This document shows positions 27,221 to 35,437 of a stretch of DNA of 64,000 nucleotides, piece after piece. The position numbers and the translations under genes were made by a program. Under the pieces are notes generated by a model. It was not told the origin of the DNA, ran no database searches, and saw only the letters and a list, made by a program, of their open reading frames with translations. The stretch's first letter is position 1, and the number at the start of each line of letters is the position of its first letter. Source of the stretch: Kribbella pratensis (GTDB taxonomy: Bacteria > Actinomycetota > Actinomycetes > Propionibacteriales > Kribbellaceae); contig NZ_SODP01000004.1 in the NCBI RefSeq assembly GCF_004365355.1, positions 466,266 to 530,265 on the forward strand. The letters are read 5' to 3'.

Positions 27221-28306
27221 ATGTCGGTTCTGAGTGCGAAGGCGGTCAATCGGGCGACGTTGGCTCGGCAGGTGTTGTTGGAGCGGGAGCAGACGTCGGC
27301 TGTGGATGTGGTCGGGCGGTTGGCGGGGATGCAGGGGCAGGAGCCCAAGCATCCGTACGTCGGGTTGTGGTCGCGGATCACCGGGTTCGAGGAAGCTGAG
27401 CTGGATCGGGCAGTCCTGGACCGCACAGTCGTCCGGGCGACCATGTTTCGGGGCACGCTGCATCTCGTGACGGCGGCCGACTACCTGCGGTTTCGGACCA
27501 CGGTGAGCCCAGTGCTGGAGGCTGGGTTGAAGGTGCTGGGCGATCGGGGCGCGGGCCTGGAGCCGGACAAGGTCGTCGCGGCGGCGGAGAAGTTGCTGGC
27601 GAAGGAGCCGTTGACCTTCACCGAGGTGCGGGACGCGTTGCAGGAGCAGTTCCCGGAGGTGAACGAGCGGGCGCTCGGGTTCTGCACGCGGATGCTCGTG
27701 CCGCTGGTGATGTATCCGGCGGACGTGCGGTGGTCCTGGACCGCGAACTCGCGGTTCACGCCGGCCGAGGAATGGATCGGCAAGAAACTGCACAAACGCG
27801 CCGAGCCGCTCGAACTGGTGACCCGATACCTCCAAGCCTTCGGACCGGCTACACCCGCGGACTTCCAGACCTGGTCCGGATTGCAGAAGGCCAAGCCGTT
27901 GTTCGACGAGCTCGACCTGGCGACGTTCACCGACGAGGCCGGCAAGACGTTGTACGACGTACCGGACGGACCGCGTCCCGATGAGGACACGCCGGCGCCG
28001 GTGCGGTTCCTGCCGGAGTTCGACAACGTGCTGCTCTCACACGCGAAACGGGAGCGGATCATCGCCGACGAGCACAAGCCGCACGTCTTCACGAAGAACC
28101 TTCGCGTCAAGGCGACCTACCTCGTCGACGGGCTGGTCGCCGGGCTGTGGACGGCCGAGAAGAAGCGTGGTGTGGCAACTCTCACGGTCACGCCGTTCGG
28201 CAAGCTGCTGAAGAAGACGCAGGCCGAATTGGAGCGTGAGGGCGCCGCACTGATTCGTTTTCTGGAGCCGGATGCCAAGACCCATGAAGTGGTTACTGCC
28301 GGTTAA
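27221..28306 (+). CDS. AlkZ-like winged-helix DNA glycosylase (HTH_42 family)
   Basis: 361 residues of the winged-helix family that includes Streptomyces AlkZ and E. coli YcaQ. The segment AGMQGQEPKHPYVGLWSRI places a Q-x-Q motif at Gln38-Gln40, the catalytic signature of AlkZ-type enzymes that remove bulky alkylated bases and unhook crosslinks. TMFRGTLHLV and FLPEFDNVLLSHAKR are other family blocks. It is not beside a natural-product cluster, so it may serve in general DNA repair. Start ATG 27221 has CAGGAT 6 bases upstream and no ribosome site. Confidence 0.88.
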   Translation: MSVLSAKAVNRATLARQVLLEREQTSAVDVVGRLAGMQGQEPKHPYVGLWSRITGFEEAELDRAVLDRTVVRATMFRGTLHLVTAADYLRFRTTVSPVLEAGLKVLGDRGAGLEPDKVVAAAEKLLAKEPLTFTEVRDALQEQFPEVNERALGFCTRMLVPLVMYPADVRWSWTANSRFTPAEEWIGKKLHKRAEPLELVTRYLQAFGPATPADFQTWSGLQKAKPLFDELDLATFTDEAGKTLYDVPDGPRPDEDTPAPVRFLPEFDNVLLSHAKRERIIADEHKPHVFTKNLRVKATYLVDGLVAGLWTAEKKRGVATLTVTPFGKLLKKTQAELEREGAALIRFLEPDAKTHEVVTAG

Positions 28307-28368
28307 TGAGGTTGTTGTCACACGTCGGATGACTGGGCCAGAAACCCTTTGCCGGGTGGAATGGGCAG

Positions 28369-29193
28369 ATGAGCACAGTCCCCTCCATCACTCTGGACAA
28401 CGGCGTCGAGATCCCGCAGCTGGGCCTGGGGGTCTGGCAGGTCGAGGACGAGATCGTCGCCGACGTGGTGACCACGGCGTTCGAGACCGGCTACCGGCAC
28501 ATCGACACCGCCGCGGCGTACCGCAACGAAGCCGGCGTCGGGCGAGCCATCGCCGCGTCCGGCCTGCCCCGTGACGAGCTGTTCATCACCACCAAGCTGC
28601 AGAACAGCGACCAGGGCTACGACTCCACGCTCGCCGCGTTCGACAAGAGCATCGACCAGCTCGGCCTCGAGTACGTCGACCTGTACCTGATCCACTGGCA
28701 ATGCCTGAAGAAGGACAAGTACGTCGACACCTGGAAGGCGTTCGAGCAGCTGTACGCCGACAAGCGGATCCGCGCGATCGGCGTCTCGAACTTCCACGAA
28801 CCCGCGCTGCGACGGATCTTCGAGGAGACCACGATCCGCCCGGCGGTGAACCAGATCGAGCTGCACCCGGCGCTGCCGCAGGACGGGCTGCGCGCGTTCA
28901 ACGCCGAGAACGACATCGTCACCGAGGCGTGGAGCCCGCTGGCGTCCGGCGAGCTGATCGACGACCCGGCGCTGAAGACGATCGGCGCGAAGTACGGCAA
29001 GTCGGCGGCCCAGGTGATGATCCGCTGGCACCTGCAGCTCGGCAACGTGGTCATTCCTAAGTCCCGGACCGCGAGCCGGATCAAGGAGAACTTCGAGGTC
29101 TTCGACTTCCGCCTCGACAACGACGACATGGCAACGATCGCCGACCTCGAGACCGGCGTCCGCACCGGCGGCGACCCGGACGTGTTCGGCTAG
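28369..29193 (+). CDS. Aldo/keto reductase
   Basis: 274 residues, a TIM-barrel NADPH-dependent reductase. The catalytic tetrad is visible: Asp46 and Tyr51 (HIDTAAAYRNE), Lys76 (TTKLQN) and His109 (LIHWQ). The C-terminal IPKSRTASRIKENF is the NADPH site. It resembles 2,5-diketo-gluconate reductase-type enzymes with broad carbonyl substrates. It is monocistronic and followed by a hairpin-like sequence shared in part with the long inverted repeat at 21.8 kb. Confidence 0.95.
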   Translation: MSTVPSITLDNGVEIPQLGLGVWQVEDEIVADVVTTAFETGYRHIDTAAAYRNEAGVGRAIAASGLPRDELFITTKLQNSDQGYDSTLAAFDKSIDQLGLEYVDLYLIHWQCLKKDKYVDTWKAFEQLYADKRIRAIGVSNFHEPALRRIFEETTIRPAVNQIELHPALPQDGLRAFNAENDIVTEAWSPLASGELIDDPALKTIGAKYGKSAAQVMIRWHLQLGNVVIPKSRTASRIKENFEVFDFRLDNDDMATIADLETGVRTGGDPDVFG

Positions 29194-29232
29194 GGGGTGT
29201 CTGGCTGCTCCGCGCAGTAGGCGGGGAGCCTA
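29193..29232. repeat. Terminator-like sequence sharing motifs with the 21.8-kb element
   Basis: GGGGGTGTCT followed by an imperfect hairpin (GGCTGCTCCGC...GCGGGGAGCC). Both GGGGGTGTCT and CCGCGCAGTAGGCG also occur in the long inverted repeat at 21827-21991. It lies between converging aldo/keto reductase and LysR genes. Confidence 0.6.
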
Positions 29233-30120
29233 AATCAGCTCGAGGAAGCGTTCCAACACGGGCGAGCGGTTGTCCGGCGACCAGGCTACGGACAGTGGCC
29301 AGGGTGGTAGGTCGTCGGACAACTCGCGGTAGACCACGGCGTCCGGGTTGGTCGGTGGGGTCGGGCTGATCAGCAGGGAGACCCCGAGACCGGCCGCGAC
29401 CAGCGCAACGATCGTCTGCACGTCGGCGGCCTGCTGGATCCGCGGGGTGAATCCGGCCGCTCGGCAGAACCCGATGATTGTGTCGTGCACGATGGGCCCA
29501 CTCGGCCGCGAGTAGAACACGAACGGCTCGTCCGCGAGCTCCGCAAGCCGCAGCCGCTTCCGCCGAGCCAGCCGATGCCGTGCCGGCAGCACCGCCACCA
29601 GCGAATCCTCGGCGACCACCCGGGACGCCAGTCCCGGCGCCAACCGCACCACAGCCGTCGCATCGGCCGGCGCCGTCGGGCGCAGCAGCCCCACGTCGAT
29701 GCGCCCGTCCCGCAGGGCCTCGGTCTGCCGAAGTGTCGTCCACGACTCCAGATCGAGCACCACCTCGGGATACGCCCGTCGGAACGCACCGAGGATCTGG
29801 GGCAGCGGCTCGAAGGTTGCCGACTGCACGAATCGCAGCCGCAGCGTCCCGAGCTCACCGCGTTGCGTCCGCTGCGCCGCGCGGACCGCTTCTTCCGACC
29901 GGCGCAGCAGGTCCTGGGCCTCGGCCAGGAACGTCGCGCCCGCAGCCGTCAGCACGAACCGCCGCTTCACTCGAGCGAACAACTCCACGCCCAGATCGCG
30001 TTCCAGCGCCGCGATCTGCCGGCTGAGTGATGGCTGGGTCAGGTGCAGCCGCGTGGCCGCGCGCCCGACGTTCATCTCCTCGGCCACCACCACGAACGAC
30101 CTGAGCTGCCGTAGTTCCAT
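29230..30120 (-). CDS. LysR-family transcriptional regulator
   Basis: 296 residues. The helix-turn-helix covers 1-60 (NVGRAATRLHLTQPSLSRQIAALERDLGVELF) and a two-lobed effector domain fills the remainder (ALRDGRIDVGLLRP, GLGVSLLISP). This subgroup includes CatM/BenM-like aromatic sensors, but the ligand is not known. It is divergent from a small gene at 30220; imperfect repeats in the 99-bp region between them may be its binding site. Confidence 0.94.
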   Translation of the reverse strand: MELRQLRSFVVVAEEMNVGRAATRLHLTQPSLSRQIAALERDLGVELFARVKRRFVLTAAGATFLAEAQDLLRRSEEAVRAAQRTQRGELGTLRLRFVQSATFEPLPQILGAFRRAYPEVVLDLESWTTLRQTEALRDGRIDVGLLRPTAPADATAVVRLAPGLASRVVAEDSLVAVLPARHRLARRKRLRLAELADEPFVFYSRPSGPIVHDTIIGFCRAAGFTPRIQQAADVQTIVALVAAGLGVSLLISPTPPTNPDAVVYRELSDDLPPWPLSVAWSPDNRSPVLERFLELI

Positions 30121-30128
30121 GACCCCAA

Positions 30129-30147
30129 TGATGCACCAGACACATCA
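30129..30147. promoter_or_regulatory. LysR-box candidate
   Basis: TGATG and CATCA are inverted around nine bases (T-N11-A type geometry) near the LysR start codon; a further CATCA follows at 30172. Position in the divergent region suggests autoregulation. Confidence 0.4.
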
Positions 30148-30219
30148 ACTCCGCGCAGAACTTTCATTGGACGCATCAAGGTTCTGATTCCTACTGTCGA
30201 AGGGTCGAAAGGAACCACC

Positions 30220-30471
30220 GTGCAATACGTACCGTTCTCCGTGATCAAGTCGATCCACGAGCAGACCCACTCCGCCATGCCGAGCGCCCCGATCCGGCCA
30301 TATGTCCCGAAACGCCACCCGATCCGCGACGCCGTACGGCGCTGGCGGGAACGCCGTACGCCGGCGCCGCAGGCCGTCGAGCTGACCCTGATCGCTTCCC
30401 CAGCCGTTGCATGCGAAGCTGAGGTCCGTGATCGAGGTACGACGCCTGCGGGTGTTGCGCGCGCTGGCTGA
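30220..30471 (+). CDS. Small hypothetical protein, Arg/Pro-rich
   Basis: 83 residues from GTG with AAAGGA upstream. Codons have GC-rich third positions up to about residue 58 (MQYVPFSVIKSIHEQTHSAMP...RRWRERRTPAPQAVELTL), then the bias is lost, so the real gene may have been shortened or frameshifted near 30395. The end overlaps the next LysR gene in another frame. No family is recognised. It lies where the target of the divergent LysR regulator would be expected. Confidence 0.5.
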   Translation: MQYVPFSVIKSIHEQTHSAMPSAPIRPYVPKRHPIRDAVRRWRERRTPAPQAVELTLIASPAVACEAEVRDRGTTPAGVARAG

Positions 30472-31327
30472 CCACGGGACCGTGACCGCGGCGGCCGAGG
30501 TGCTGCATCTGACGCCCTCGGCCGTCTCGCAGCAACTGGCGGCCCTGGAGTCCGAGGTCGGCCAGGAACTGCTCGAACGCCGCGGCCGCCGGGTCGCGAT
30601 CACCTCCGCCGGCCGCCTGCTCCTCGAACACACCGACACCATCCTCACCGAGGTCGAACGCGCCGAGGACGCGATGCGCCTGCACGCGAATGGCGCCAAC
30701 GGCGAGGTCCGCGTCGTCGCCTTCGCCACCGCGATCACGCTGCTCGTCGCGCCGGCCCTCCCCCGGTTGCGCGAGACGACTCCCGGCCTCGATCTCGTCG
30801 TACGCGATGCCGAGGGCCACGAAGGCATCACCCACCTGCTCGACGGTGACGCCGACCTCGCGATCGCCGTCGAGCACCGCGGCTCACCCCGCCCCGACGA
30901 CCGGCGGCTGGTCCGGATCCCCTTGTACGCCGAGCCTTTCGTCGCCGTCCTGCCGCCGACACACCCGGCCGCGGACCAGAACACGATCGAGCTCGCCATG
31001 CTCGCGAACGACGACTGGGTGATGACCGCGCCGGGCAACCCGATCCGCGACGTCGTCGTCCTCGCCTGCGAGCAGGCCGGATTCCAGCCGCGGATCGTCC
31101 ACCAGTCCGACGACTTCCGTGCCGTCGCCGCCCTCGTTGCGGCAGGCGGCGGCGTCTCGCTCGTCCCGCGCCTCGCCGTACCGGAGCCGACGCTCGCGCT
31201 GATCCGCCCGCTCCCCGACCCGGTGCCGGCCCGCCGCGTGTACGCCGCCGTCCGCGCGAGCCGCGCCGACCACCCACTCATCACCGCCACCCTCGCCATC
31301 CTGACCGAGGTCGCCGAGAAGCTGTAG
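30428..31327 (+). CDS. LysR-family transcriptional regulator
   Basis: 299 residues from GTG 30428 (frame open from 30407). The N-terminal helix-turn-helix is IEVRRLRVLRALADHGTVTAAAEVLHLTPSAVSQQLAALE (quoted across 2-41), with an effector domain containing VVRDAEGHEGITHLLDGDADLAIAVEHRG and AALVAAGGGVSLVPRLA. It resembles regulators of amino-acid or small-molecule export/biosynthesis, but no target can be named. It converges on the NmrA-like gene, whose stop lies at once beyond it. Confidence 0.9.
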   Translation: MIEVRRLRVLRALADHGTVTAAAEVLHLTPSAVSQQLAALESEVGQELLERRGRRVAITSAGRLLLEHTDTILTEVERAEDAMRLHANGANGEVRVVAFATAITLLVAPALPRLRETTPGLDLVVRDAEGHEGITHLLDGDADLAIAVEHRGSPRPDDRRLVRIPLYAEPFVAVLPPTHPAADQNTIELAMLANDDWVMTAPGNPIRDVVVLACEQAGFQPRIVHQSDDFRAVAALVAAGGGVSLVPRLAVPEPTLALIRPLPDPVPARRVYAAVRASRADHPLITATLAILTEVAEKL

Positions 31328-31999
31328 TCAGTTGGCGATCAGGACCGTCTTCCGGATCAGGTCGGCGTTGTCGATCGCGCCGAGCAGGTACGTCGCGACG
31401 TCGGCTCGGGTCATCGAGAATCCGCCGCGCACGGTCCCTTCGGTGTTGCTGCGGAACGTCCCCTTCGCGGCGCCGTTGGTCAATCGCGGCGGACAGACGA
31501 TGGTCCAATCCAGCTCGCTGGCCCCGACGACGGCCTCCATCCGGCGAGCGTCCGCGAACGATTCCCGCAGGATCCGCTGCAGGATCGGCTTCACGACGTA
31601 CTTCGTGTACGGGTCGTCGCCTGTGCTGTGAATGCCCGCGACACTGACCACGAGGAATCGTCGTACTTCGCTCTCACCCATCGCCTGCAGGATGCTCTGC
31701 GCACCGTCGGTGAGGACTGTGCTCAAACCTGACGGACGAGGACCCAGTGCGGAGAGCACGGCGTCGTGTCCCTCCAGGACCGGCGCGATCGCCTGCGGAT
31801 CCATGACGTCGGCGGTCACGACATCGACCAGTCCGCCGGTGACGCCGGCCCGCGCGGCGACCAGCCGGAGCTCAGGTAGTGCCACCTGGAGACTCGATCC
31901 TTCGCGGACAACGGCCGTGATTGTGTGCCCGGCCGCCACGCCTTGGCGCACCAGCTCGGTCCCGATCCGGCCGGACGCCCCGAACACCACCAGTTTCAT
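31328..31999 (-). CDS. NAD(P)-binding protein of NmrA/atypical SDR type
   Basis: 223 residues from ATG 31999, which has GGAGGG upstream. The glycine-rich VVFGASGRIGTELVRQG (4-20) marks an atypical short-chain dehydrogenase Rossmann fold; the YxxxK catalytic pair is absent, so it may be a flavin reductase-like or redox-sensing protein. It is divergent from a TetR regulator with two repeated operator-like sequences between them, which suggests it is the regulator's target. Confidence 0.9.
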   Translation of the reverse strand: MKLVVFGASGRIGTELVRQGVAAGHTITAVVREGSSLQVALPELRLVAARAGVTGGLVDVVTADVMDPQAIAPVLEGHDAVLSALGPRPSGLSTVLTDGAQSILQAMGESEVRRFLVVSVAGIHSTGDDPYTKYVVKPILQRILRESFADARRMEAVVGASELDWTIVCPPRLTNGAAKGTFRSNTEGTVRGGFSMTRADVATYLLGAIDNADLIRKTVLIAN

Positions 32000-32013
32000 C
32001 GTGAACCCCTCCA

Positions 32014-32054
32014 GGTTAGTAAACACTCACTCACCATGGTTAGTGAACACTCAC
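32014..32054. promoter_or_regulatory. Two direct-repeat operators for TetR
   Basis: GGTTAGTAAACACTCAC (32014-32030) and GGTTAGTGAACACTCAC (32038-32054) differ at one base and start 24 bp apart. The core AGTGAACACT is near-palindromic. They sit between the divergent NmrA-like and TetR genes. Confidence 0.7.
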
Positions 32055-32067
32055 CAACCTGTCAAGA

Positions 32068-32083
32068 TAGGCTGCCGCCCATG
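32068..32083 (+). promoter_or_regulatory. Leaderless-type promoter of TetR gene
   Basis: TAGGCT (32068-32073) is followed by seven bases and the ATG (32081), with no ribosome site. The downstream operator copy ends 13 bases before this -10 box. Confidence 0.6.
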
Positions 32084-32725
32084 GGGACGAGAGACGACAT
32101 CCTGGACGCGGCCGCGGAGGTGCTGCGGACGCAAGGATTCGCACGGGCCACGACCAAGTCGATCGCCCAGGTCTCCGGGTACTCCGAAGCCGCGCTCTAC
32201 AAGCATTTCGCGGACAAGGCCGCGATCCTGCTCGCCGTCATGCACGAGCGGATGCCCACGCTCCCCGGTTCACTCAAGGAGCTGATCGGCAGCCCGGGTT
32301 CGGCGACGGTCCACGCCAACCTGACCCGACTGGCCGGGATCGCCATCGACTTCTACATCGAGGGTTTCCCGATCCTGGTGTCACTGTTCTCGTCCCAGGA
32401 CCTTCTGACCGCCCATCGCCGGCGTCTACAGGAATTGGACGCCGGGCCGCACAAGGCGCAGGAGGGACTGGTCCGCTACCTGCAGGAAGAGCAGAAACTC
32501 GGCCGCGTCCGTCGTACCGCGGATGTCGGAGCCGCGGCCGCGCTCCTGTTCGGCGCGTGCTTCCAGCGCGGCTTCGAGGTCAACTTCTCCGGTGTCACGC
32601 CGTCCGTCGAGGAGCACAACGCCTACGCCGGCGCGCTCGGCAGGACCATCTACGAGTCCCTGCGCCCGAACCCGCTCAAGCGCGGCGTCGGCCGTCCAGG
32701 CCCACGGTCGAGACCCGCGCGATGA
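32081..32725 (+). CDS. TetR-family transcriptional regulator
   Basis: 214 residues. The helix-turn-helix lies at about 24-47 (ATTKSIAQVSGYSEAALYKHFADK), preceded by the usual RDDILDAAAEVLRTQGF helix; the C-terminal all-helical ligand domain is unremarkable. It probably represses its own gene and the divergent NmrA-like gene (inference from paired operators). The ligand is unknown. The 3' end overlaps the converging SDR gene by 50 bases. Confidence 0.94.
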   Translation: MGTRDDILDAAAEVLRTQGFARATTKSIAQVSGYSEAALYKHFADKAAILLAVMHERMPTLPGSLKELIGSPGSATVHANLTRLAGIAIDFYIEGFPILVSLFSSQDLLTAHRRRLQELDAGPHKAQEGLVRYLQEEQKLGRVRRTADVGAAAALLFGACFQRGFEVNFSGVTPSVEEHNAYAGALGRTIYESLRPNPLKRGVGRPGPRSRPAR

Positions 32726-33443
32726 GCGCTCGCGGGATGAAGCGGGTCCCGGCGACGATCAGCTTGTAGCGGCGGCTCGGGATCGAGATCGCCTTGCCGC
32801 GCATCAGGTCCCTCCAGGCGGCGTCGACCAGGTCGGTCGCGTCCAGCCACATGAACGACGGGATCAGCGACTTGTCCATCCCCATCCGCTCGTGGAACTC
32901 GGTGTGCACGAATCCCGGGCACAGCGCCATCACCGCGACGCCCTTCGCGTGCAACTCGAGCGCGAGGCCGGCCGAGAAGTTCGTCACCCAGGCCTTGTGC
33001 GCGCTGTACACGTTGCGCTGCAGGAACCCGGCCACCGACGACACGTTGATCACCGCACCGGAGCCGCGCTCGATCATCGGCAGGACGGCCGAGTGCGTGA
33101 GCCGCAGTACGACGCGAACGAGCAGATCCAGCTGCTTCTCCTCGACGTCGACCGGGTTCGCCCAGAACGGCTTCTTCTGCCCGAAGCCGGCGTTGTTCAC
33201 CAGCACCTCGATCGGACCGGTGCGGAACCGCTCCTCGACCCGGGCCAGATCGTCGGCGTCGGTCAAGTCGGCGGCCAGCACCTCGCACTCGACCCCGTGC
33301 AGCCGGGTGATGTCGGCGGCGACCTCCTTGAGCTTGGCCTCGTCCCGCGAAACCAGCACCAGGTCGTAGCCCTCGAGCGCCAGCTTGTCCGCGAACGCAC
33401 GGCCGATCCCGGTCGCCGGCCCGGTGACAAGCGCAGTCGGCAT
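32676..33443 (-). CDS. Short-chain dehydrogenase/reductase
   Basis: 255 residues of a classical SDR: cofactor motif TGPATGIGRAFADKL (7-21), NNAGFGQ, catalytic Ser in INVSSVAGF and the YSAHK active-site motif. The C-terminus with MGMDKSLIPSFMWL and a basic amphipathic tail resembles the DltE-like subgroup that may bind membranes. The substrate is not known. It is divergent from the HAD hydrolase gene, with GGAG before ATG 33443. Confidence 0.94.
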   Translation of the reverse strand: MPTALVTGPATGIGRAFADKLALEGYDLVLVSRDEAKLKEVAADITRLHGVECEVLAADLTDADDLARVEERFRTGPIEVLVNNAGFGQKKPFWANPVDVEEKQLDLLVRVVLRLTHSAVLPMIERGSGAVINVSSVAGFLQRNVYSAHKAWVTNFSAGLALELHAKGVAVMALCPGFVHTEFHERMGMDKSLIPSFMWLDATDLVDAAWRDLMRGKAISIPSRRYKLIVAGTRFIPRALIARVSTVGLDGRRRA

Positions 33444-33494
33444 GTTCTCCGTCCTCCCTCACGGGACACCGTGTATCACCCTCAGTCTGTCACC

Positions 33495-33509
33495 TACGCT
33501 GGTCGAGTG
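33495..33509 (+). promoter_or_regulatory. Leaderless-type promoter of HAD gene
   Basis: TACGCT (33495-33500), six bases, then GTG (33507); no ribosome site. Confidence 0.55.
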
Positions 33510-34148
33510 CTGGCGGACATCGACACCTGGGTTCTCGATCTCGACAACACCCTCTATCCCGCCCGCTCCGCGCTGGCCGAGCAGCTCACGCATGGCATCC
33601 TGTCGACGATCGCGCAGTACTACGGGACCGACCTCGCCGGCGCCCGCCGGATCCAGTCCGAGCTGGTGGCGGAGTACGGCACGTCGCTGCGCGGCGCGAT
33701 GGTGACCGGGACGATCGACCCGCACGACTTCCTCGGCTTCGAGCGCCGCATCGACTACTCGGTCATCGGCCCGGATCCCCTGCTGACGGACGCGCTCACC
33801 TCGCTCCCCGGCCGCCGGTACGTGTACACGAACGGCTCGGCGTACCACGCCGAACAGGCCCTCGGACGCCTCGGCCTGACCGACTGCATCGACGGCGTTT
33901 TCGACATCCTCGCCGGCGACCTGATCCCCAAGCCGTACGCCGAAAGCCTCGACGCGTTCCTCGAGCTGTACGGCGTCGACCCCGCCCGCGCCGCGATGTT
34001 CGACGATCTCGAGGTGAACCTCACGCTGCCGCACGAGCGCGGGATGACCACGGTGTGGGTGACCGACGGGACGGCGTACGAGCAGGTGGCCGAACGCCGG
34101 TGGCGGACGACCGACCTCCGCACCTTCCTGGGCGCGCTTGACGTCTGA
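33507..34148 (+). CDS. HAD-superfamily pyrimidine 5'-nucleotidase-like phosphatase
   Basis: 213 residues. HAD motifs are in order: DLDNTLYP (Asp11 nucleophile, Asp13), YTNGS, Lys in IPKPY and FDDLEVN. The DLDNTLYP wording and the helical cap match the pyrimidine 5'-nucleotidase (SDT1/PHM8) group that dephosphorylates UMP/CMP or small phosphates. The GTG start at 33507 is set by the promoter box 6 bases before it and by relatives that begin just before WVLDLDNTLY. A GC-rich hairpin follows the gene. Confidence 0.92.
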   Translation: MLADIDTWVLDLDNTLYPARSALAEQLTHGILSTIAQYYGTDLAGARRIQSELVAEYGTSLRGAMVTGTIDPHDFLGFERRIDYSVIGPDPLLTDALTSLPGRRYVYTNGSAYHAEQALGRLGLTDCIDGVFDILAGDLIPKPYAESLDAFLELYGVDPARAAMFDDLEVNLTLPHERGMTTVWVTDGTAYEQVAERRWRTTDLRTFLGALDV

Positions 34149-34165
34149 TGAATCGCACGACCGCT

Positions 34166-34195
34166 CCCGCGCGCCAGGCGGGCGAGCGCGGGATG
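34166..34195. terminator. GC-rich hairpin after HAD gene
   Basis: TCCCGCGC pairs with GCGCGGGA around an inner partly paired loop; no T-tract. It lies 18 bases after the HAD stop codon. Confidence 0.5.
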
Positions 34196-34242
34196 TGACC
34201 GGAAATGGTCTGAGGACTTACGCTTCGGGGAGGAGGTGACGA

Positions 34243-34941
34243 ATGGCTGCCACGGACAAGGCGCTGGCCGGTCTGCGTCAGATGATCGCGTCGGGCCAGC
34301 TCGGGCCGCGGGCGAAGTTCCCGCCGGAGCCCGAGTTGTGCGACCACCTGGGGGTGTCCCGCAGTTCGTTGCGTGAGGCGGTGCGGTCGCTGGCCGCGCT
34401 CGGTGTGATCGAGTCCCGGCACGGATCGGGCACCTACGTCTCGGCGCTCGACCCGGCCGCGATCATCAGCCGGTTCTCGCTGTCGGTCGAGCTGATCCCG
34501 CTCGAGGGCGTGCTCGAACTGCTGGAGGTACGCCGGGTGCTCGAGTCGCACGCCACCGCCTCGGCCGCGGCCCGCCAGGACCCGGACCTGGAGGCGCGAC
34601 TGGGCGACATCCTCGACCGGCTCGAGTCGACCACGGACGCGATCGAGATCCAATTCCTCGACGCCGAGTTCCACAACGCGATCTGCACAGCGGGTGGCAA
34701 CCCGACCGTCACCGCTCTCACCGGCGTGATCCGGGGCCGCGGCGGCCACTACCGCATCTTCGAGCCCGGCGCGGACTTCGACGCGATCAAGCAGACCAGC
34801 GATCGCGGCCATCGCGCCATCCTCGACGCCATCTCCACCCGCGACCCGGCCGCCGCCGCAACCGCAGCCTCCGCCCACATCGCCCAGACCGAGCTCTGGC
34901 TCCGGGCCCTCCGCCCGGTCCCCCGGCCCGACCTGCCATGA
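34243..34941 (+). CDS. FadR-type GntR regulator (FCD domain)
   Basis: 232 residues. The GntR winged helix covers 5-68 (PPEPELCDHLGVSRSSLREAVRSLAALGVIESRHGSGTYV in parts) and a helical FCD domain runs from about 78 to 225 with LDAEFHNAICTAGGNP carrying a metal-binding His. FCD members sense small organic acids or sugars. GGAGGAGG lies 7 bases before the ATG. The GNAT gene behind it overlaps by 4 bases (ATGA); no clear catabolic target is adjacent. Confidence 0.94.
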   Translation: MAATDKALAGLRQMIASGQLGPRAKFPPEPELCDHLGVSRSSLREAVRSLAALGVIESRHGSGTYVSALDPAAIISRFSLSVELIPLEGVLELLEVRRVLESHATASAAARQDPDLEARLGDILDRLESTTDAIEIQFLDAEFHNAICTAGGNPTVTALTGVIRGRGGHYRIFEPGADFDAIKQTSDRGHRAILDAISTRDPAAAATAASAHIAQTELWLRALRPVPRPDLP

Positions 34942-35366
34942 GGTGGACCCTGCGCCGTGCCGAGCCGACCGATCTCGAGGACCTGGTCGAGATCCGGGCC
35001 GTCGTCATGCGCCCGGACCTCGAGCGTCTCGGCCGGTACGACGCGCATCGCGTCCGGCAACGACTGCGCGACGGGTTCTCGCCCGAGCACACACAGATCA
35101 TCGAGGTCGGCGGCAAGCTCGCCGGCTCGATCGCCGTCCGTCCGGCCGAGGATCGCAGATGGCTGGAGCACTTCTATGTGGCTCCGCAGCATCAGGGCCA
35201 AGGCCTCGGCACCGAGGTCCTGCGCACCGTTCTGGACAGCACTGACGGAACCGTCTGGCTCAACGTCCTGCAGGGCAGTCCGGCCCGCAAGCTGTACGAG
35301 CGCCACGGCTTCGTCGTGGAGAGCGAGGACCCAGTTGACGTCTTCATGGTCCGGAAATTTCTCTGA
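34938..35366 (+). CDS. GNAT acetyltransferase
   Basis: 142 residues with a standard single GNAT fold: RRAEPTDLEDLVEIR at the N-terminus, strand 4 with HFYVAPQHQGQGLGTEVLRTVL (coenzyme A pyrophosphate loop Q-x-x-G-x-G) and YERHGFVVESEDP. The substrate is unknown. Translation is coupled to the FadR-type regulator gene by an ATGA overlap. Confidence 0.9.
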   Translation: MRWTLRRAEPTDLEDLVEIRAVVMRPDLERLGRYDAHRVRQRLRDGFSPEHTQIIEVGGKLAGSIAVRPAEDRRWLEHFYVAPQHQGQGLGTEVLRTVLDSTDGTVWLNVLQGSPARKLYERHGFVVESEDPVDVFMVRKFL

Positions 35367-35404
35367 GCTGTTGAGATCTTGCGCGCAGATCGTCGGGTGC
35401 ATAA

Positions 35405-35427
35405 CCTCCAGACAATTCGTCCGGAGG
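35405..35427 (+). promoter_or_regulatory. Hairpin covering the ribosome site of the beta-helix gene
   Basis: CCTCC (35405-35409) pairs with GGAGG (35423-35427), reinforced by GAC/GTC inside a five-base loop AATTC. The GGAGGGG ribosome site is therefore in the stem, 8 bases before ATG 35438. Confidence 0.5.
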
Positions 35428-35437
35428 GGATCCGCCA

